Positions 1 to 9,581 are shown, numbered from the stretch's first letter. The stretch is 64,000 nt of DNA from Cyanobacterium aponinum PCC 10605 (GCF_000317675.1 NC_019776.1:1798001-1862000), one strand, 5' to 3'. Notes: generated by a model not told the origin, from the sequence alone. Made by a program: numbers and translations.

Positions 1-2097
1 CATAAAACCAAAATGCGTCTTCCCCTAGTCCCCCAGATAAAGTATTGCCTCCTCTGGCTACACCTGCATAAATTTCATCATTTCCTATACCAGCTAAAAC
101 CTTTTGTTGAGTGTCCACTATAATTGTGTCATCTCCTGCTAAAGTAATTATCTCAGTGGGATTAGAATTTTCAATTTGGACAAAGTCATTATCTTCTGTC
201 AGAGTAAAAAAATTTCCTAAGTTCAACGGTTCTGACGGTTGTCTTGGGGGTTCAGAATTATCGGGGCTATTGAGATTTGGTAAGAAAGAAATACCGACAA
301 ACTCCCCAGTAGTTGGCAAAATCTGATTCTCATCTCTGATAATTCTTTCCATGTCACGATTTGTAAAACCCTGTAAAAGCACTCTCGGTTGTGGTATCTT
401 TCCTTGAGCATCGCTGAATACAAGACCTTGATAAATTTTATTCCCTATAATCTGACTTTTGTATTCTATTGTATATCTTAGTTTTCCACCGCCATTGTCT
501 AAATATAAGACATCCAAACCGGGATCAAAATCGGGGATTACCGTCATTTTATCGAGGATACTCGGTTCATCTGGTCGTTTTCCTGTGTATTTATCAATAA
601 ATTTCCATAGCTCTACCCCATAAACCCCCATATCAAGAACTAATCCGGGTAGTTTTCCGATAGGTACGACGGTTTGTGAAACATCAACGATTGTGGCTAA
701 GATTTTCAACCCTTTAAGAACTAGGTTTAGAGAATCCGCAATCATGGCTTGATTAATTTGCTCTTGTCGAGATAATTCTACTGTAGTGATGACAAATACA
801 TCTGGCTCTGGTATTTTCGATTCTTTGGAGTTACCGTAAATCAACTGCACTTTGTCTTGAGTATTGGCAGATGTGGGTAATCCTGCCATGATAATATCCA
901 TGCCTTGTCCCGCCTCAATGGTGTCAAATCCTCGTCCACCATCTATCACTTCACCGATAGTAGGTAAAAAATTGTTGGCATTCTCTAAACTTTTGATAAA
1001 GTCTTTTAAGTTTTTAAGCTCCTGTTCCAAAAATGGAGGCAGTAGGAGATTTTCTGCCGGGGTAGAATGATCACCTCCAATAATGCTATCATCTCCCTCA
1101 CCACCAAATAATATATTGATTCCTTGTTGGGAGGGATCTCCTGTCACCTTTAGTAAATCGTTACTTTTTCCACCAAAGAGAATATCTGTACCTTCTCCTG
1201 ATAAAAGAGTATCATTTCCCCAATTGCCATAAAGGACATCATCTCCTAAACCTCCGTTAATATAATCATCTCCATATACATATATATCCTCTACATATGT
1301 TCCTATAGGCTTTATATAATCTCCATAAATAATATCGTTACCTTCTCCACCATCAATTACATCATCGTGTCCCATGCCTTCAATGGTGTCATTTCCAGCC
1401 CCACTATTAATTACATCCTTTGTCCTAATAAAATAATATTTCCATTGACTTACAGGCAGTCTGACATCTACTTCAATGAACTCATCTCCGTGAATTTTGT
1501 CATGTCCTACACCACCATTGATAGTATCCTGTCCATTACCTCCCCAAATCTCATTATTACCATTACCACCATCAATTACATCTCGATCGACTCCTCCTCT
1601 GATATAGTCATCTCCGTCTTCTCCAGATAAGCTATTATTGCCCCTTCTGCCATAAATTGTGTCATTGCCTGAACCGCCCCGAATCTCGTCATTATCATCT
1701 CCACCATCAAGATAATCATTACCTGCTCCACCCAAAAGGGTATCATTACCTCTTTCTCCAATCAGGGCATCATCTCCTTCATCTCCTCTGATGTAGTCGT
1801 CTCCGTCATCTGAACCACCCGGAACCCAATTAGCGTACCCCCCGTGAATGGTGTCATTTCCTTGACCTGCATATATACTATCTCTTCCTCCCTCACCCAT
1901 AAGAAAATCGTTTCCGCCATAACCATTTTTCCGCCATAACCATTAATGATGTCTTGATCATTTGCCCCGGAGATAGTGTCGTTATCTTCTCTAGCATATA
2001 CAACATCAACCCCAGATTTTGCCCAAACTACATTAAAGTTAGTATTTCTAATGTCGATGCGATCGTGGCTTTCCGTGCCTTGATATAATTTGCCCAT
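1..2097 (-). pseudogene. RTX-type calcium-binding repeat protein, frameshifted, 3' end beyond window edge
   Basis: Reading leftward from ATG at 2097, the first ~60 residues give RTX-like text (DNDTISGANDQDIINGYGG). The frame is then lost at a 17-bp tandem duplication (1911-1944) and that ORF ends at 1762. In the frame shifted by those 17 bases, RTX nonapeptides (GGxGxDxxx, e.g. GGAGNDYLDGG, GGNGNNEIWGG) continue with no stop seen to base 1, where the gene leaves the window. Between the repeat blocks lies a non-repetitive stretch (about 230-1060). Such repeats bind calcium in secreted or surface proteins of Gram-negative bacteria. No pore-forming domain is visible in this part. The gene lies 66 bp behind an hlyC-type gene on the same strand, as in hlyCA operons. 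An in-frame ATG at 1900 could start a shorter product covering only the downstream repeats. A sequencing error is possible, but an exact 17-bp duplication looks like a real slippage event. Confidence 0.8.
1911..1944. repeat. 17-bp perfect tandem duplication that breaks the RTX frame
   Basis: TTTCCGCCATAACCATT occurs at 1911-1927 and again at 1928-1944 with no spacer. Removing one copy restores the RTX reading frame: the frame of ATG 2097 and the frame open at base 1 differ by exactly 17 modulo 3. Confidence 0.93.
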
Positions 2098-2163
2098 TTT
2101 GGAGTATTTTTTCCTTCACATAGGATATTTACCCTTAGATTATAGCCTGATGAAAGATTTTGT

Positions 2164-2613
2164 CTAACTTTTATTTCTGTTATGATAAATGGCGATTTTG
2201 GCTATTTTTTTACTATCTTTAGTCAGTCTTAAACCTTTGATCATTCTATAAGGAAAAATATTATTTTTTAGGTCTTGACTAATTTTTTTTGCATGACCAA
2301 ATGGTGCAATAAAGTAAAGAATATAGAGATTTTCTCCTGACTTTCTTTCTTCAATAGTCAAGTTAATATCATTTTTAATCATTTGTTCTTCTACTTGATC
2401 ACTAACAAAAGCCCAACAAGCAAAACCAATAGGCTTATTTTCTTTTACGGTTCTATAAAGTCTATATTGATTTAGATGTATTGATGGTAAAAGGTAGTTA
2501 ATAATAAAACTAATAGGGTATTTTCTGGAATTGTCACAACTGCCCATTAAAAATACTATTTCTCCTAATATTTTTGTCATATTTTCATTAATAGCTATAT
2601 CACTTATACTCAT
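2164..2613 (-). CDS. HlyC/RtxC-family toxin-activating lysine acyltransferase homologue, catalytic residues missing
   Basis: The 149-residue protein matches the HlyC family over most of its length. It has the block around RKYPISF and LLPSIHLNQY (residues 30-50), then GFACWAF (63-69), and YFIAPFGHAKK (100-110) followed by FPYRMIKGLRL. HlyC-type enzymes transfer an acyl chain from acyl-ACP to lysines of RTX toxins in the cytoplasm. Against E. coli HlyC as I remember it, the catalytic His23 falls on Ser29 here and Asp92 falls on Tyr100, so ordinary acyltransferase chemistry is doubtful. The gene is the first of an apparent two-gene unit with the downstream frameshifted RTX gene. The family call is fairly secure; activity is doubtful and the biological target unknown. 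Confidence 0.8.
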   Translation of the reverse strand: MSISDIAINENMTKILGEIVFLMGSCDNSRKYPISFIINYLLPSIHLNQYRLYRTVKENKPIGFACWAFVSDQVEEQMIKNDINLTIEERKSGENLYILYFIAPFGHAKKISQDLKNNIFPYRMIKGLRLTKDSKKIAKIAIYHNRNKS

Positions 2614-2830
2614 ATCTATTTCTATTTTTTATTTTTGATAAAATTACTTTTTAATGTTTATTAAAATATAATTATATTTGTTTATTTCTGATTTATTTTT
2701 TCCCAATATCTTTTAATAATAATTTGTCTTTTGTTAGTTATATTCAAAGTTTATTTATGTAACTAACTTAACATTTTTTAACAAATATTTTGATTATCTT
2801 AGAATTAAAGAGCAAGAAAAGGTGAACAAA

Positions 2831-3268
2831 ATGGCACAAATCAAGAGTGTTTCACAACAAAAATTGCAATCAATTCAAGGAGGAATGGCTTTATTTTACA
2901 CTCCCCAGTCTAGCCATGAAACCATGTTAGTGCAAATCCCACCGCACACCATTGATGATTTATTTGTCCATCATTTTCAAACGGATCAATTATTAGTTGT
3001 AAAGGGTAATTTTGTTTTAGTGGTTTTGCAAAATCGTCAATATCAGTATCTACATTTAACAGAAAATAATCCCCAAGTGATTACAATTCCCCCCGGTATT
3101 CCTCATGGTGCAATCAATTTGAGTAATGATTCTTGTTTGTTAGTTAATGCTGTATTACGTCATGGAGAAACTCATGTCAAAGATTATCAACCGATAAAAA
3201 GACCTTTTGCTTATAATTTAGATTTAGTGAAAAAATTGACTAATCAGCAGTTAGTAATCAATAATTGA
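2831..3268 (+). CDS. cupin-fold protein
   Basis: A protein of about 145 residues with a single cupin-like beta-barrel pattern: a first motif around HHFQTDQLLVVKGNFVLVVL and a second around ITIPPGIPHGAINLSND. It resembles small cupins and the sugar 3,5-epimerase/isomerase-like families, but I see no specific signature that fixes a substrate. The start is taken at ATG 2831 because AAAGG lies about 8 bases upstream; an in-frame GTG at 2822 would add three residues. The gene is single, 38 bp before the ABC ATPase gene on the same strand, so co-transcription is possible. Divergent from the hlyC-type gene, with an AT-rich gap of about 220 bp holding both promoters. Function unknown. Confidence 0.7.
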   Translation: MAQIKSVSQQKLQSIQGGMALFYTPQSSHETMLVQIPPHTIDDLFVHHFQTDQLLVVKGNFVLVVLQNRQYQYLHLTENNPQVITIPPGIPHGAINLSNDSCLLVNAVLRHGETHVKDYQPIKRPFAYNLDLVKKLTNQQLVINN

Positions 3269-3306
3269 CTAGCACTTATCCAGTTTGTTAATCCCCTGTT
3301 TCTTTT

Positions 3307-4944
3307 ATGAGTCAATGCCTTTTAGACATTAACAATTTACGTATTGCCTATTCTACTATTCACAGAGCAGATGATAGTAACCCCTCTTGGGCAGTAGATG
3401 GTGTTTCTTTTCAACTGAATACAGGGGAAATAATGGCGTTAGTGGGGGAATCTGGTTGTGGTAAATCGACTTTGGGCAGAGCGATGATGCGTCTTTTACC
3501 TAATCAGGCAACGGTAGAGGGAGAAGCAAGGTTTCAAGGGAAGTCTATTTATGATTATTCTGCTTCTGCTTTACGCAGATTTCGAGGGGAAGTTGTTGCT
3601 TTAGTTTTTCAAGACCCTATGACAAGGCTTGATCCTTTAATGACTATTGGAGATCATTGTATCGAAACTCTCAAGGCTCATCAACCCCATTTATCTTCAT
3701 CTCAAGCAAAAGAAAAAGCCCTCACTGCTTTAGCTACGGTGAAAATATCCCCTGATAGATTTAATCAGTATCCCCATGAGTTTAGTGGTGGTATGAGACA
3801 AAGAGTTGCGATCGCACTTGCATTATTATTAGAACCTAAAGTAATTATTGCCGATGAGCCTACTACCAGTTTAGATGTTACTATTGCAGGAGAAATTCTA
3901 CGGGAATTAACTGCATTATGTAGAGAAAGAGATATGGGATTATTATTGATTTCCCATGATTTAGCTATGGTAGCAAAATATTGCGATCGCATTGGTGTTA
4001 TGTATGGCGGAAAAATGGTAGAAATGGGAACAGTAAAAGATGTTATATATAGTCCCAAACATGAATATACCAAGTCATTGTTAAAAGCCGCTTTTCATCT
4101 TCATCATACAGAAAATCAGAATCAAGAAGAAAAAAAAGAAGAAAATAAGCCCTTATTAGAACTAAAAAATCTGCAAAAATATTATACTATTTCAGTTAAC
4201 TTTATAGAGCAATTATTAGGGAAAAAAAGTCAGTTTATTAAAGCCGTTGATGATCTCAATTTAAACATTTGGCAAGGAGAAATCCTCGGTTTAGTGGGGG
4301 AATCTGGTTGCGGGAAAAGCACCCTATCCCGTACTATTTTGCAATTAATTCGGGCAACCAATGGGCAGGTGTTATGGCAGGGAAAAGACCTAACAACCCT
4401 TTCTAGGTCACAGTTACGAGGTTTGCGAAGGGAAATTCAAATGATTTTTCAAGACCCCCACGCCTGTTTAAATCCTATGATGACTATAGGGGAATCTATT
4501 ATTGAACCTTTAATCATTCATCAACTAGGCAATAAATTAGAAAATCGTCAACGGGTTGAAACTATGCTACAACGAGTAGGATTAGACCCCAAAGAATATT
4601 ATAACCGTTATCCCAAAGAACTTTCCGGGGGTCAACAACAAAGAGTTGCCATTGCCCGTGCCTTAATTACACAACCGAAATTAGTGATTTGTGATGAGCC
4701 TGTCAGTATGTTAGATGCAACGGTACAAGCGCAGGTATTAGAATTGATGCTAGAACTGAAACAGGAATTTAAGCTAACTTATCTATTCATCACCCATGAC
4801 TTATCCGTAGCCCGTTTTCTGTGCGATCGCATTGCCGTCATGAATGGTGGTAAAATAGTTGAACTAGATGTCACCGAGAAAATATTTAACAATCCTCAAC
4901 ATCCTTATACAAAAACTCTACTTGCCGCCGCCCCTACCCTTTGA
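3307..4944 (+). CDS. fused two-domain oligopeptide-type ABC transporter ATP-binding protein
   Basis: The 545 residues hold two complete ABC ATPase domains in tandem. Domain 1 has Walker A GESGCGKST (about 47-55), signature FSGGMRQRVAIA (about 160) and Walker B IIADEPTTSLD. Domain 2 has Walker A at about 329-337, signature LSGGQQQRVAIA (about 438) and Walker B VICDEPVSMLD. Each ends with the H-loop (ISHD, ITHD) and the C-terminal region typical of DppD/DppF and OppD/OppF. The fusion matches the YejF-like architecture: both nucleotide-binding subunits of a peptide or nickel importer in one chain on the inner face of the plasma membrane. No permease or binding-protein gene lies nearby, so its partners must be encoded elsewhere. 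Substrate not determinable. Confidence 0.9.
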   Translation: MSQCLLDINNLRIAYSTIHRADDSNPSWAVDGVSFQLNTGEIMALVGESGCGKSTLGRAMMRLLPNQATVEGEARFQGKSIYDYSASALRRFRGEVVALVFQDPMTRLDPLMTIGDHCIETLKAHQPHLSSSQAKEKALTALATVKISPDRFNQYPHEFSGGMRQRVAIALALLLEPKVIIADEPTTSLDVTIAGEILRELTALCRERDMGLLLISHDLAMVAKYCDRIGVMYGGKMVEMGTVKDVIYSPKHEYTKSLLKAAFHLHHTENQNQEEKKEENKPLLELKNLQKYYTISVNFIEQLLGKKSQFIKAVDDLNLNIWQGEILGLVGESGCGKSTLSRTILQLIRATNGQVLWQGKDLTTLSRSQLRGLRREIQMIFQDPHACLNPMMTIGESIIEPLIIHQLGNKLENRQRVETMLQRVGLDPKEYYNRYPKELSGGQQQRVAIARALITQPKLVICDEPVSMLDATVQAQVLELMLELKQEFKLTYLFITHDLSVARFLCDRIAVMNGGKIVELDVTEKIFNNPQHPYTKTLLAAAPTL

Positions 4945-5018
4945 GTAATGAGTGAGCTAGTTTTGTACTCAAATTATCTGGTTAAGACAGGGAATAGGGA
5001 ATAGGCAATAGTGAATAG

Positions 5019-5053
5019 TTAAGAATTAAGAATTAAGAATTAAGAATTAAGAA
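5019..5053 (+). repeat. heptamer tandem repeat (TTAAGAA)5
   Basis: Five exact copies of TTAAGAA, then a degenerate TTAAAAA. They lie between the ABC ATPase gene and the next gene, among other low-complexity intergenic DNA. Confidence 0.9.
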
Positions 5054-5122
5054 TTAAAAACTCCTAACTCTCATCCTCATTACTCATTACTCTCCTGTCA
5101 CCTGCCACCTGAAACCTGACAC

Positions 5123-5163
5123 CTTTTTTTAAAGATAATTTATCACATCCAAAGTAAGAAAAC
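5123..5163 (+). repeat. dispersed intergenic repeat, copy 1 of 2
   Basis: The T-run followed by GATAATTTATCACATCCAAA and AGTAAGAAAACC recurs with few changes at 18261-18303. Both copies lie upstream of plus-strand genes (this one ends 10 bp before the next start codon), so part of it may serve as a promoter or 5' UTR. Confidence 0.65.
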
Positions 5164-5173
5164 CATTTTATCA

Positions 5174-6892
5174 ATGAAAAATAATCTACAATTAAAAGAA
5201 TTATTAAAAAACTTAGATGGAAAAAGTTATCCAGCTTATAAAAGTATAAAAAGTGAGTATAAATTCGATAACTTTAACTTAATAATAGATCATGTTCAAG
5301 GAGATCCTTTTGCTTCTCCTAGTAAAATTAGAATAAAGATAAATCAATCCATAGCCAAATTTCCTGAAAATCTATTTGATTCTTCTATTCGCAATATTGC
5401 TTTAACAGATTATATTCATCGCCAAATTATTGATCATCTTAAACAAATTAGTCAAAGGCGAGGTAGTGGAAAAAGTGGTTTGATTGCCATTGCCGACATT
5501 GCTCAAGAAGTGATACAACGCAGTAGTGTTTTACTGAATAAACAAGAGTTAGAAGTGCGTTTAGTGGTGGGGCTACCCGCTAATGGGAGGAGAATTTTAG
5601 GATTTCAAGCCATAGAATTACTTTGTGAAAATATCCCCGAAATAGTTAACAAATGCCTGTTATATGATGTACTTAATCATCAAGATGTTAAATACCATGT
5701 AGAAACCGTTGAAGATGCCAATTATATTCGTCAGGAATTAGAGAATCAAGATTTAGTGGCATTTGTGGCAAACGATGCCATTTTACCCCGTGATAGTGGG
5801 ATTTCTCCTTTGCCCTTACAAGGAAAAGAAGTGATTAAATTTCAATCTCCTCCTTCTCTGGAAGTGGAATTTATCTGTCCAAATCGAGGTAAAGTAAGGG
5901 GAATGGGTATTAAAAAAGGAATTACTCTTATTGTTGGGGGGGGTTATCATGGTAAATCAACTTTACTTCATGCCATCGAATTGGGGATATATAATCATAT
6001 TCCTGATGATGGTAGAGAATTAGTAATAACAAATTCAACAGGGGTAAAAATTCGAGCTGAAGATGGGCGTAGCATCACAGGAGTTGATATTTCTCCTTTT
6101 ATTAATCATCTTCCTCAAGGTAAATCAACGGTTAATTTTCATACTCCAAATGCCAGTGGTAGTACTTCTCAAAGTGCTAATATTATGGAAGCCTTAGAAG
6201 TGGGCAGTAAGTTATTGTTGATTGACGAGGATACTTCGGCAACTAATTTCATGATTCGAGATGGAAGAATGCAGAAGTTAATTGCTAAAGAAAAAGAACC
6301 AATTACTCCTTTAGTGGATAAAATTAAGGCATTATATGAAGATTATGGTGTCTCTACGATTTTGGTGATGGGGGGAAGTGGGGATTATTTTGAAGTAGCA
6401 AATACTGTCATTGCTATGGATAGTTTTCAACCTTTAGATGTGACGGATAAGGCAAAACAAATTGCACTCGATTTTCCTCAATTTAGGGAGGGGGGCGATA
6501 GTATCAAATTTGGTAAGATTACTCCCCGTTTTATTAATCCTGAAAGTATTTCCGCAAAAAGAGGTAAGCGAGATGTCAAAATTCAAGTCAGAGATTTAGA
6601 TACAATCCAATTTGGGATAGAAAATATTGATTTAGCTTCTGTTTCTCAGTTAGTGGAGAATGGTCAACTAAGAGCGATCGCATTTTCTATATTATATACA
6701 CAGAAAAAATATTTAGGACAAAAAAAATCCCTTTCCGAAGCTATCAATTTATTGATGAAAGATTTAGAGACGAAAGGGCTTGATATATTAACAGATTTTC
6801 CTCAAGGGGATTTAACCATGTTTCGTCATTTCGAGTTAGCTTGTGCTATAAATCGTCTGCGGAGTTTGAAAACTTTTAAGAAATTAGATTAG
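5174..6892 (+). CDS. ABC-class ATPase domain protein (COG3044 / PF09818 family)
   Basis: At 572 residues this has the usual length of the 'predicted ATPase of the ABC class' family. The Walker A-like loop is GGGYHGKST (about 255-263) in the context VGGGYHGKSTLLHAIELG. Further on come the family block LIDEDTSATNFMIRD (about 348-362) as Walker B and TILVMGGSGDYFEVANTVIAMD. An N-terminal RGSGKSGLI segment is also typical. No membrane segments are visible, so it is probably a soluble protein. The family's biological role is not established; members are stand-alone genes in many bacteria. Repeat-rich DNA flanks it on both sides, so it is probably transcribed alone. Confidence 0.88.
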   Translation: MKNNLQLKELLKNLDGKSYPAYKSIKSEYKFDNFNLIIDHVQGDPFASPSKIRIKINQSIAKFPENLFDSSIRNIALTDYIHRQIIDHLKQISQRRGSGKSGLIAIADIAQEVIQRSSVLLNKQELEVRLVVGLPANGRRILGFQAIELLCENIPEIVNKCLLYDVLNHQDVKYHVETVEDANYIRQELENQDLVAFVANDAILPRDSGISPLPLQGKEVIKFQSPPSLEVEFICPNRGKVRGMGIKKGITLIVGGGYHGKSTLLHAIELGIYNHIPDDGRELVITNSTGVKIRAEDGRSITGVDISPFINHLPQGKSTVNFHTPNASGSTSQSANIMEALEVGSKLLLIDEDTSATNFMIRDGRMQKLIAKEKEPITPLVDKIKALYEDYGVSTILVMGGSGDYFEVANTVIAMDSFQPLDVTDKAKQIALDFPQFREGGDSIKFGKITPRFINPESISAKRGKRDVKIQVRDLDTIQFGIENIDLASVSQLVENGQLRAIAFSILYTQKKYLGQKKSLSEAINLLMKDLETKGLDILTDFPQGDLTMFRHFELACAINRLRSLKTFKKLD

Positions 6893-7350
6893 TAGCAATT
6901 AATAACTGGTGTTAAGCAAAAACATAATTGATTGTCGGTAGAAAGTTACAGGTTACAGGTGTTAGGTTAAATAACCTCAGTTCGGTTTAAGAATATCGGA
7001 AAAGGATAGGTGTCAGGTGTCAGGTTTCAGGTTGCAGGTGTTAAAGTGATGAGAGAATGAGAGGGGAAGTAGGGGCTTGGGGTTTTGGGGTGTAACGTCA
7101 GTTCGGGTTAAGGCAATTTTATTCTTATTTCTAAAAAGCTATAAGGTTTTCTGACTACGAGATAATGCTTTCAGCTTATCCAAAACTCAGGTTAAATAAA
7201 AATTTATAAAATTTAAGTTTTAAAATCCTCTCTTCCCTTTTCCCTTTCTCCCCTTTTAAGGGGAGACACAGAGGGGTTTTCCCTTTTTCAATGAACAATT
7301 TATCACGAAGAGAAGTAATAGAGCCAAAATAATTTATCACTGCGAAGAAA
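6893..7350. other. repeat-packed intergenic region between convergent genes
   Basis: No gene is seen. The stretch holds several dispersed repeats: the 'AACCTCAGTTCGGTTTAAGA' family at 6973-7020, CAGGTGTCAGG-type tracts, a 100-bp repeat at 7094-7193, a CCCCTTTTAAGGGG hairpin unit at 7233-7288 and a GAGAAGTAATAGAGCC-type unit at 7297-7330. The flanking genes converge, so terminators are expected here. Confidence 0.8.
7094..7193 (+). repeat. 100-bp dispersed repeat, copy 1 (others at 37059-37161 and inverted partial 47281-47319)
   Basis: It starts with AACGTCAGTTCGGGTTAAGG, passes through AAGCTATAAGGTTTTCTGAC and TACGAGATAATGCTTTCAGC, and ends with AAAACTCAGGTT. The copy at 37059 keeps nearly every base. 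The first and last bases are loosely complementary (AACGTCAGTT versus AACTCAGGTT is not a clean inverted repeat), and no coding potential is seen. Confidence 0.8.
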
Positions 7351-8124
7351 TTACTCTATTTTTACTGTAATAAAATCACCATATTCTTTATTTAAAATCA
7401 TTTTAGCATTACCCTGATTAATGGCTATTTCTACATATCCATGACTACCAATAAGGGTAAGTAATTCTTTCTTTTTAATGTTGCTATAAGTGGATTGAGG
7501 AAAAATTTTGTTATCTCCTTCTTGTACATACCAAGATTTATTTTCTAACATTTTAGACGGGATATTAGTAATTAAATTACCATAAATATCAACATATTGA
7601 ATTGAACCAATTATTTCCTTTTCTTTAATTATGGGATTAATATCATCTAAAATAACTAAATCTTCTTGATTAAGATTATGACCTAAAGTTTCTAATCCGA
7701 TACCTTTACTTAAGTAAGCTGTCATTGGTGCAAAGATATCTCTACCATGAAAAGTGTTGCTAGGATTGTGATTAAGCCAATAATTACTATTCGTTAATTC
7801 ATAAACTTGTTGTGGTTGATACTTGTTTAAAACTCCTGTTATTATGCCATTATTAGGACATATTATATAACCCTTTTCAAATGCGATCGCAACTATTTTT
7901 CTATCACTACCAACGGTAGGATCAACTATAGCTAAATGAATGGTATCATCAGGGAAAAAATCCACAGCACTTGCCAAAGCAAAACTAGCGGCGATGATAT
8001 TTTGAGGAGGAATATTGTGAGTTAAATCAATAATATCTATATCTGGATTAATTGTTTTTATAATCCCTTTCATCACTCCTACATAAATATCTTGTAAACC
8101 AAAATCCGTCAGTAAAGTAATCAT
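7351..8124 (-). CDS. SAM hydroxide adenosyltransferase (DUF62/PF01887 family SAM hydrolase)
   Basis: The 257-residue protein begins MITLLTDFGLQDIYVGVMKG, the classical N-terminus of this family, with DLTHNIPPQNI and AIVDPTVGSDRKIVA following. Conserved Asp residues near the start (TDFG) and the VDPTVG loop form the SAM site in characterised members. These enzymes cleave S-adenosylmethionine to adenosine and methionine using water and are related to fluorinases and chlorinases. GRDIFAPMTAYLSKG and the C-terminal beta-domain (VDIYGNLITNIP) are also family features. The physiological role in cyanobacteria is unclear. The gene is single and convergent with the upstream-lying ATPase gene. Confidence 0.9.
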   Translation of the reverse strand: MITLLTDFGLQDIYVGVMKGIIKTINPDIDIIDLTHNIPPQNIIAASFALASAVDFFPDDTIHLAIVDPTVGSDRKIVAIAFEKGYIICPNNGIITGVLNKYQPQQVYELTNSNYWLNHNPSNTFHGRDIFAPMTAYLSKGIGLETLGHNLNQEDLVILDDINPIIKEKEIIGSIQYVDIYGNLITNIPSKMLENKSWYVQEGDNKIFPQSTYSNIKKKELLTLIGSHGYVEIAINQGNAKMILNKEYGDFITVKIE

Positions 8125-8432
8125 TATTAATACTATGTTTTTTTCGTTATGAATTTAATAGTTTTTATTTAATCTAACACTTAATAAATAGTTCAAACTA
8201 AATAAGGATTGAGAGAAAAGTAAAGTGGTGTCGCCAAGTTTAAGCAATAGGTAACGGTTTAAAATAACGATAACTCAAAGGCTTGAGTAGTAATAATGAT
8301 TGTTCATAAATTGCTATTTGTTTCAATTATTTTTGATTTAGACATCAGAAATGGGGCTAAAACCCTAACGAAGAAACCTTTACGATGAGAAAACTATAGA
8401 ATAGTGATAATGTTAATTCAGATAAATAGGCA
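8125..8432. other. intergenic region between divergent genes
   Basis: A 308-bp AT-rich gap holding the promoters of the SAM hydrolase gene (minus) and the SLH lipoprotein gene (plus). I see no RNA gene, and no operator that I can name. Confidence 0.6.
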
Positions 8433-9581
8433 ATGGCTCGAATTTTATACTTTCTTCCTCTATTGATTATTTTGGCAGGATGTAGCGGTAATCAGGCTTT
8501 AGAATCTCGTTTTGCTCCTGATTCTCAGTTGAATGATAATACAACTAATACCACTGATGGTGCTAATAATCCTAATCAGACAGATAATTCGACATTAGCC
8601 GATAATCCAGAAAACAATAGTGATAAGATTAATCTTCCGTCTAACTTTCCTCAAATTATTCCTATTTACGAACCATCTACTCTAATTAATGTTAACCAAC
8701 AAACTATTAAATGGCGATCGCCTGATCCCTTAAATTTAATAGTAAATTATTACCAACAAGAGTTATCAGCAAATAACTGGCAAATAACGAAATCCCAAGA
8801 AAACTCCATTAATGCAACTCATCAAGGGGATAATCTAACATTAAGTCTTATCCTTACTCCTCAAGGTAGTGAAACAGAGTTATCTCTGACTTATAATACT
8901 TCGGAAAGTGCGAATAATAGCTCTTTAGATACTCCCACAGAAAATACAGAAAATACCGTTAGTGAAGATTTAACCCCTCCTCTACAGGAATTAGCAAGAT
9001 TAGGTATTGTTTCCAACTCAGAAGTAATAAACCCCTATAATACTATTTCTCGTCGAGAATATGCCCGTTGGTTAGTGCAAACTAACAATCTTCTTTTCCA
9101 AGATGTCAACAGTAAATTAATTCGTGAAGCTAATCCCAATAGTAAACCAATTTTTACCGATGTACCAGTTTCAGATCCAGATTTTGCCGTGATACAAGGA
9201 TTAGCCGAGGCAGGTTTAATACCCTCCCCCCTATTAAAGCAAGGAGAATTTACCAGTTTTAATCCGGATAAACCATTAACAAGGGAAAATTTGATCACGT
9301 GGAAAGTGCCTTTAGATTTTCGGGAAAAGTTGCCTAATGTTACTTTAGATGCTTTAAAGGAAACATGGGGATTTCAGGATTTAAGTAAAATAGATCCGGG
9401 GGCTTGGTCTGCATTATACTTAGATTGGCAAAATGGTGAATCTGCCAACACGAGAAAAGCCTTTGGCTATATTATTTTGTTTCAACCTCAAAAAGAGGTT
9501 ACTTATGACGAAGCCGCAAGAGTTTTAAGTAGTTTTGGCACAAATACAGATATTAGTTATCTAAAAAATGTCAATAAATAA
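8433..9581 (+). CDS. SLH-domain lipoprotein
   Basis: The N-terminus MARILYFLPLLIILAGC ends in a lipobox (LAGC, Cys17), so the mature protein should be lipid-anchored after signal peptidase II cleavage. An Asn/Thr/Asp-rich linker follows (about 20-70), then a small globular stretch (about 75-155). From about 180 on comes S-layer homology sequence (LQELARLGIVSN, ISRREYARWLVQTNN, FTDVPVSDPDFAVIQGLAEAGLIPS, RENLITWKV). In cyanobacteria SLH domains tether proteins to peptidoglycan, so this one probably bridges membrane and wall. Total length 382 residues. The stop codon runs directly into a dispersed repeat (AACCTCAGTTCAGTTTAAGA). Substrate or partner unknown. Confidence 0.88.
   Translation: MARILYFLPLLIILAGCSGNQALESRFAPDSQLNDNTTNTTDGANNPNQTDNSTLADNPENNSDKINLPSNFPQIIPIYEPSTLINVNQQTIKWRSPDPLNLIVNYYQQELSANNWQITKSQENSINATHQGDNLTLSLILTPQGSETELSLTYNTSESANNSSLDTPTENTENTVSEDLTPPLQELARLGIVSNSEVINPYNTISRREYARWLVQTNNLLFQDVNSKLIREANPNSKPIFTDVPVSDPDFAVIQGLAEAGLIPSPLLKQGEFTSFNPDKPLTRENLITWKVPLDFREKLPNVTLDALKETWGFQDLSKIDPGAWSALYLDWQNGESANTRKAFGYIILFQPQKEVTYDEAARVLSSFGTNTDISYLKNVNK

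Noticed and set aside
1367-1630. 87-codon plus-strand frame across the RTX gene
   Set aside because: It is the antisense of RTX repeats, whose GGxGxD codons give open complementary frames.
5019-5053. CRISPR-like array
   Set aside because: The repeated unit is only seven bases with no spacers: a simple tandem repeat.
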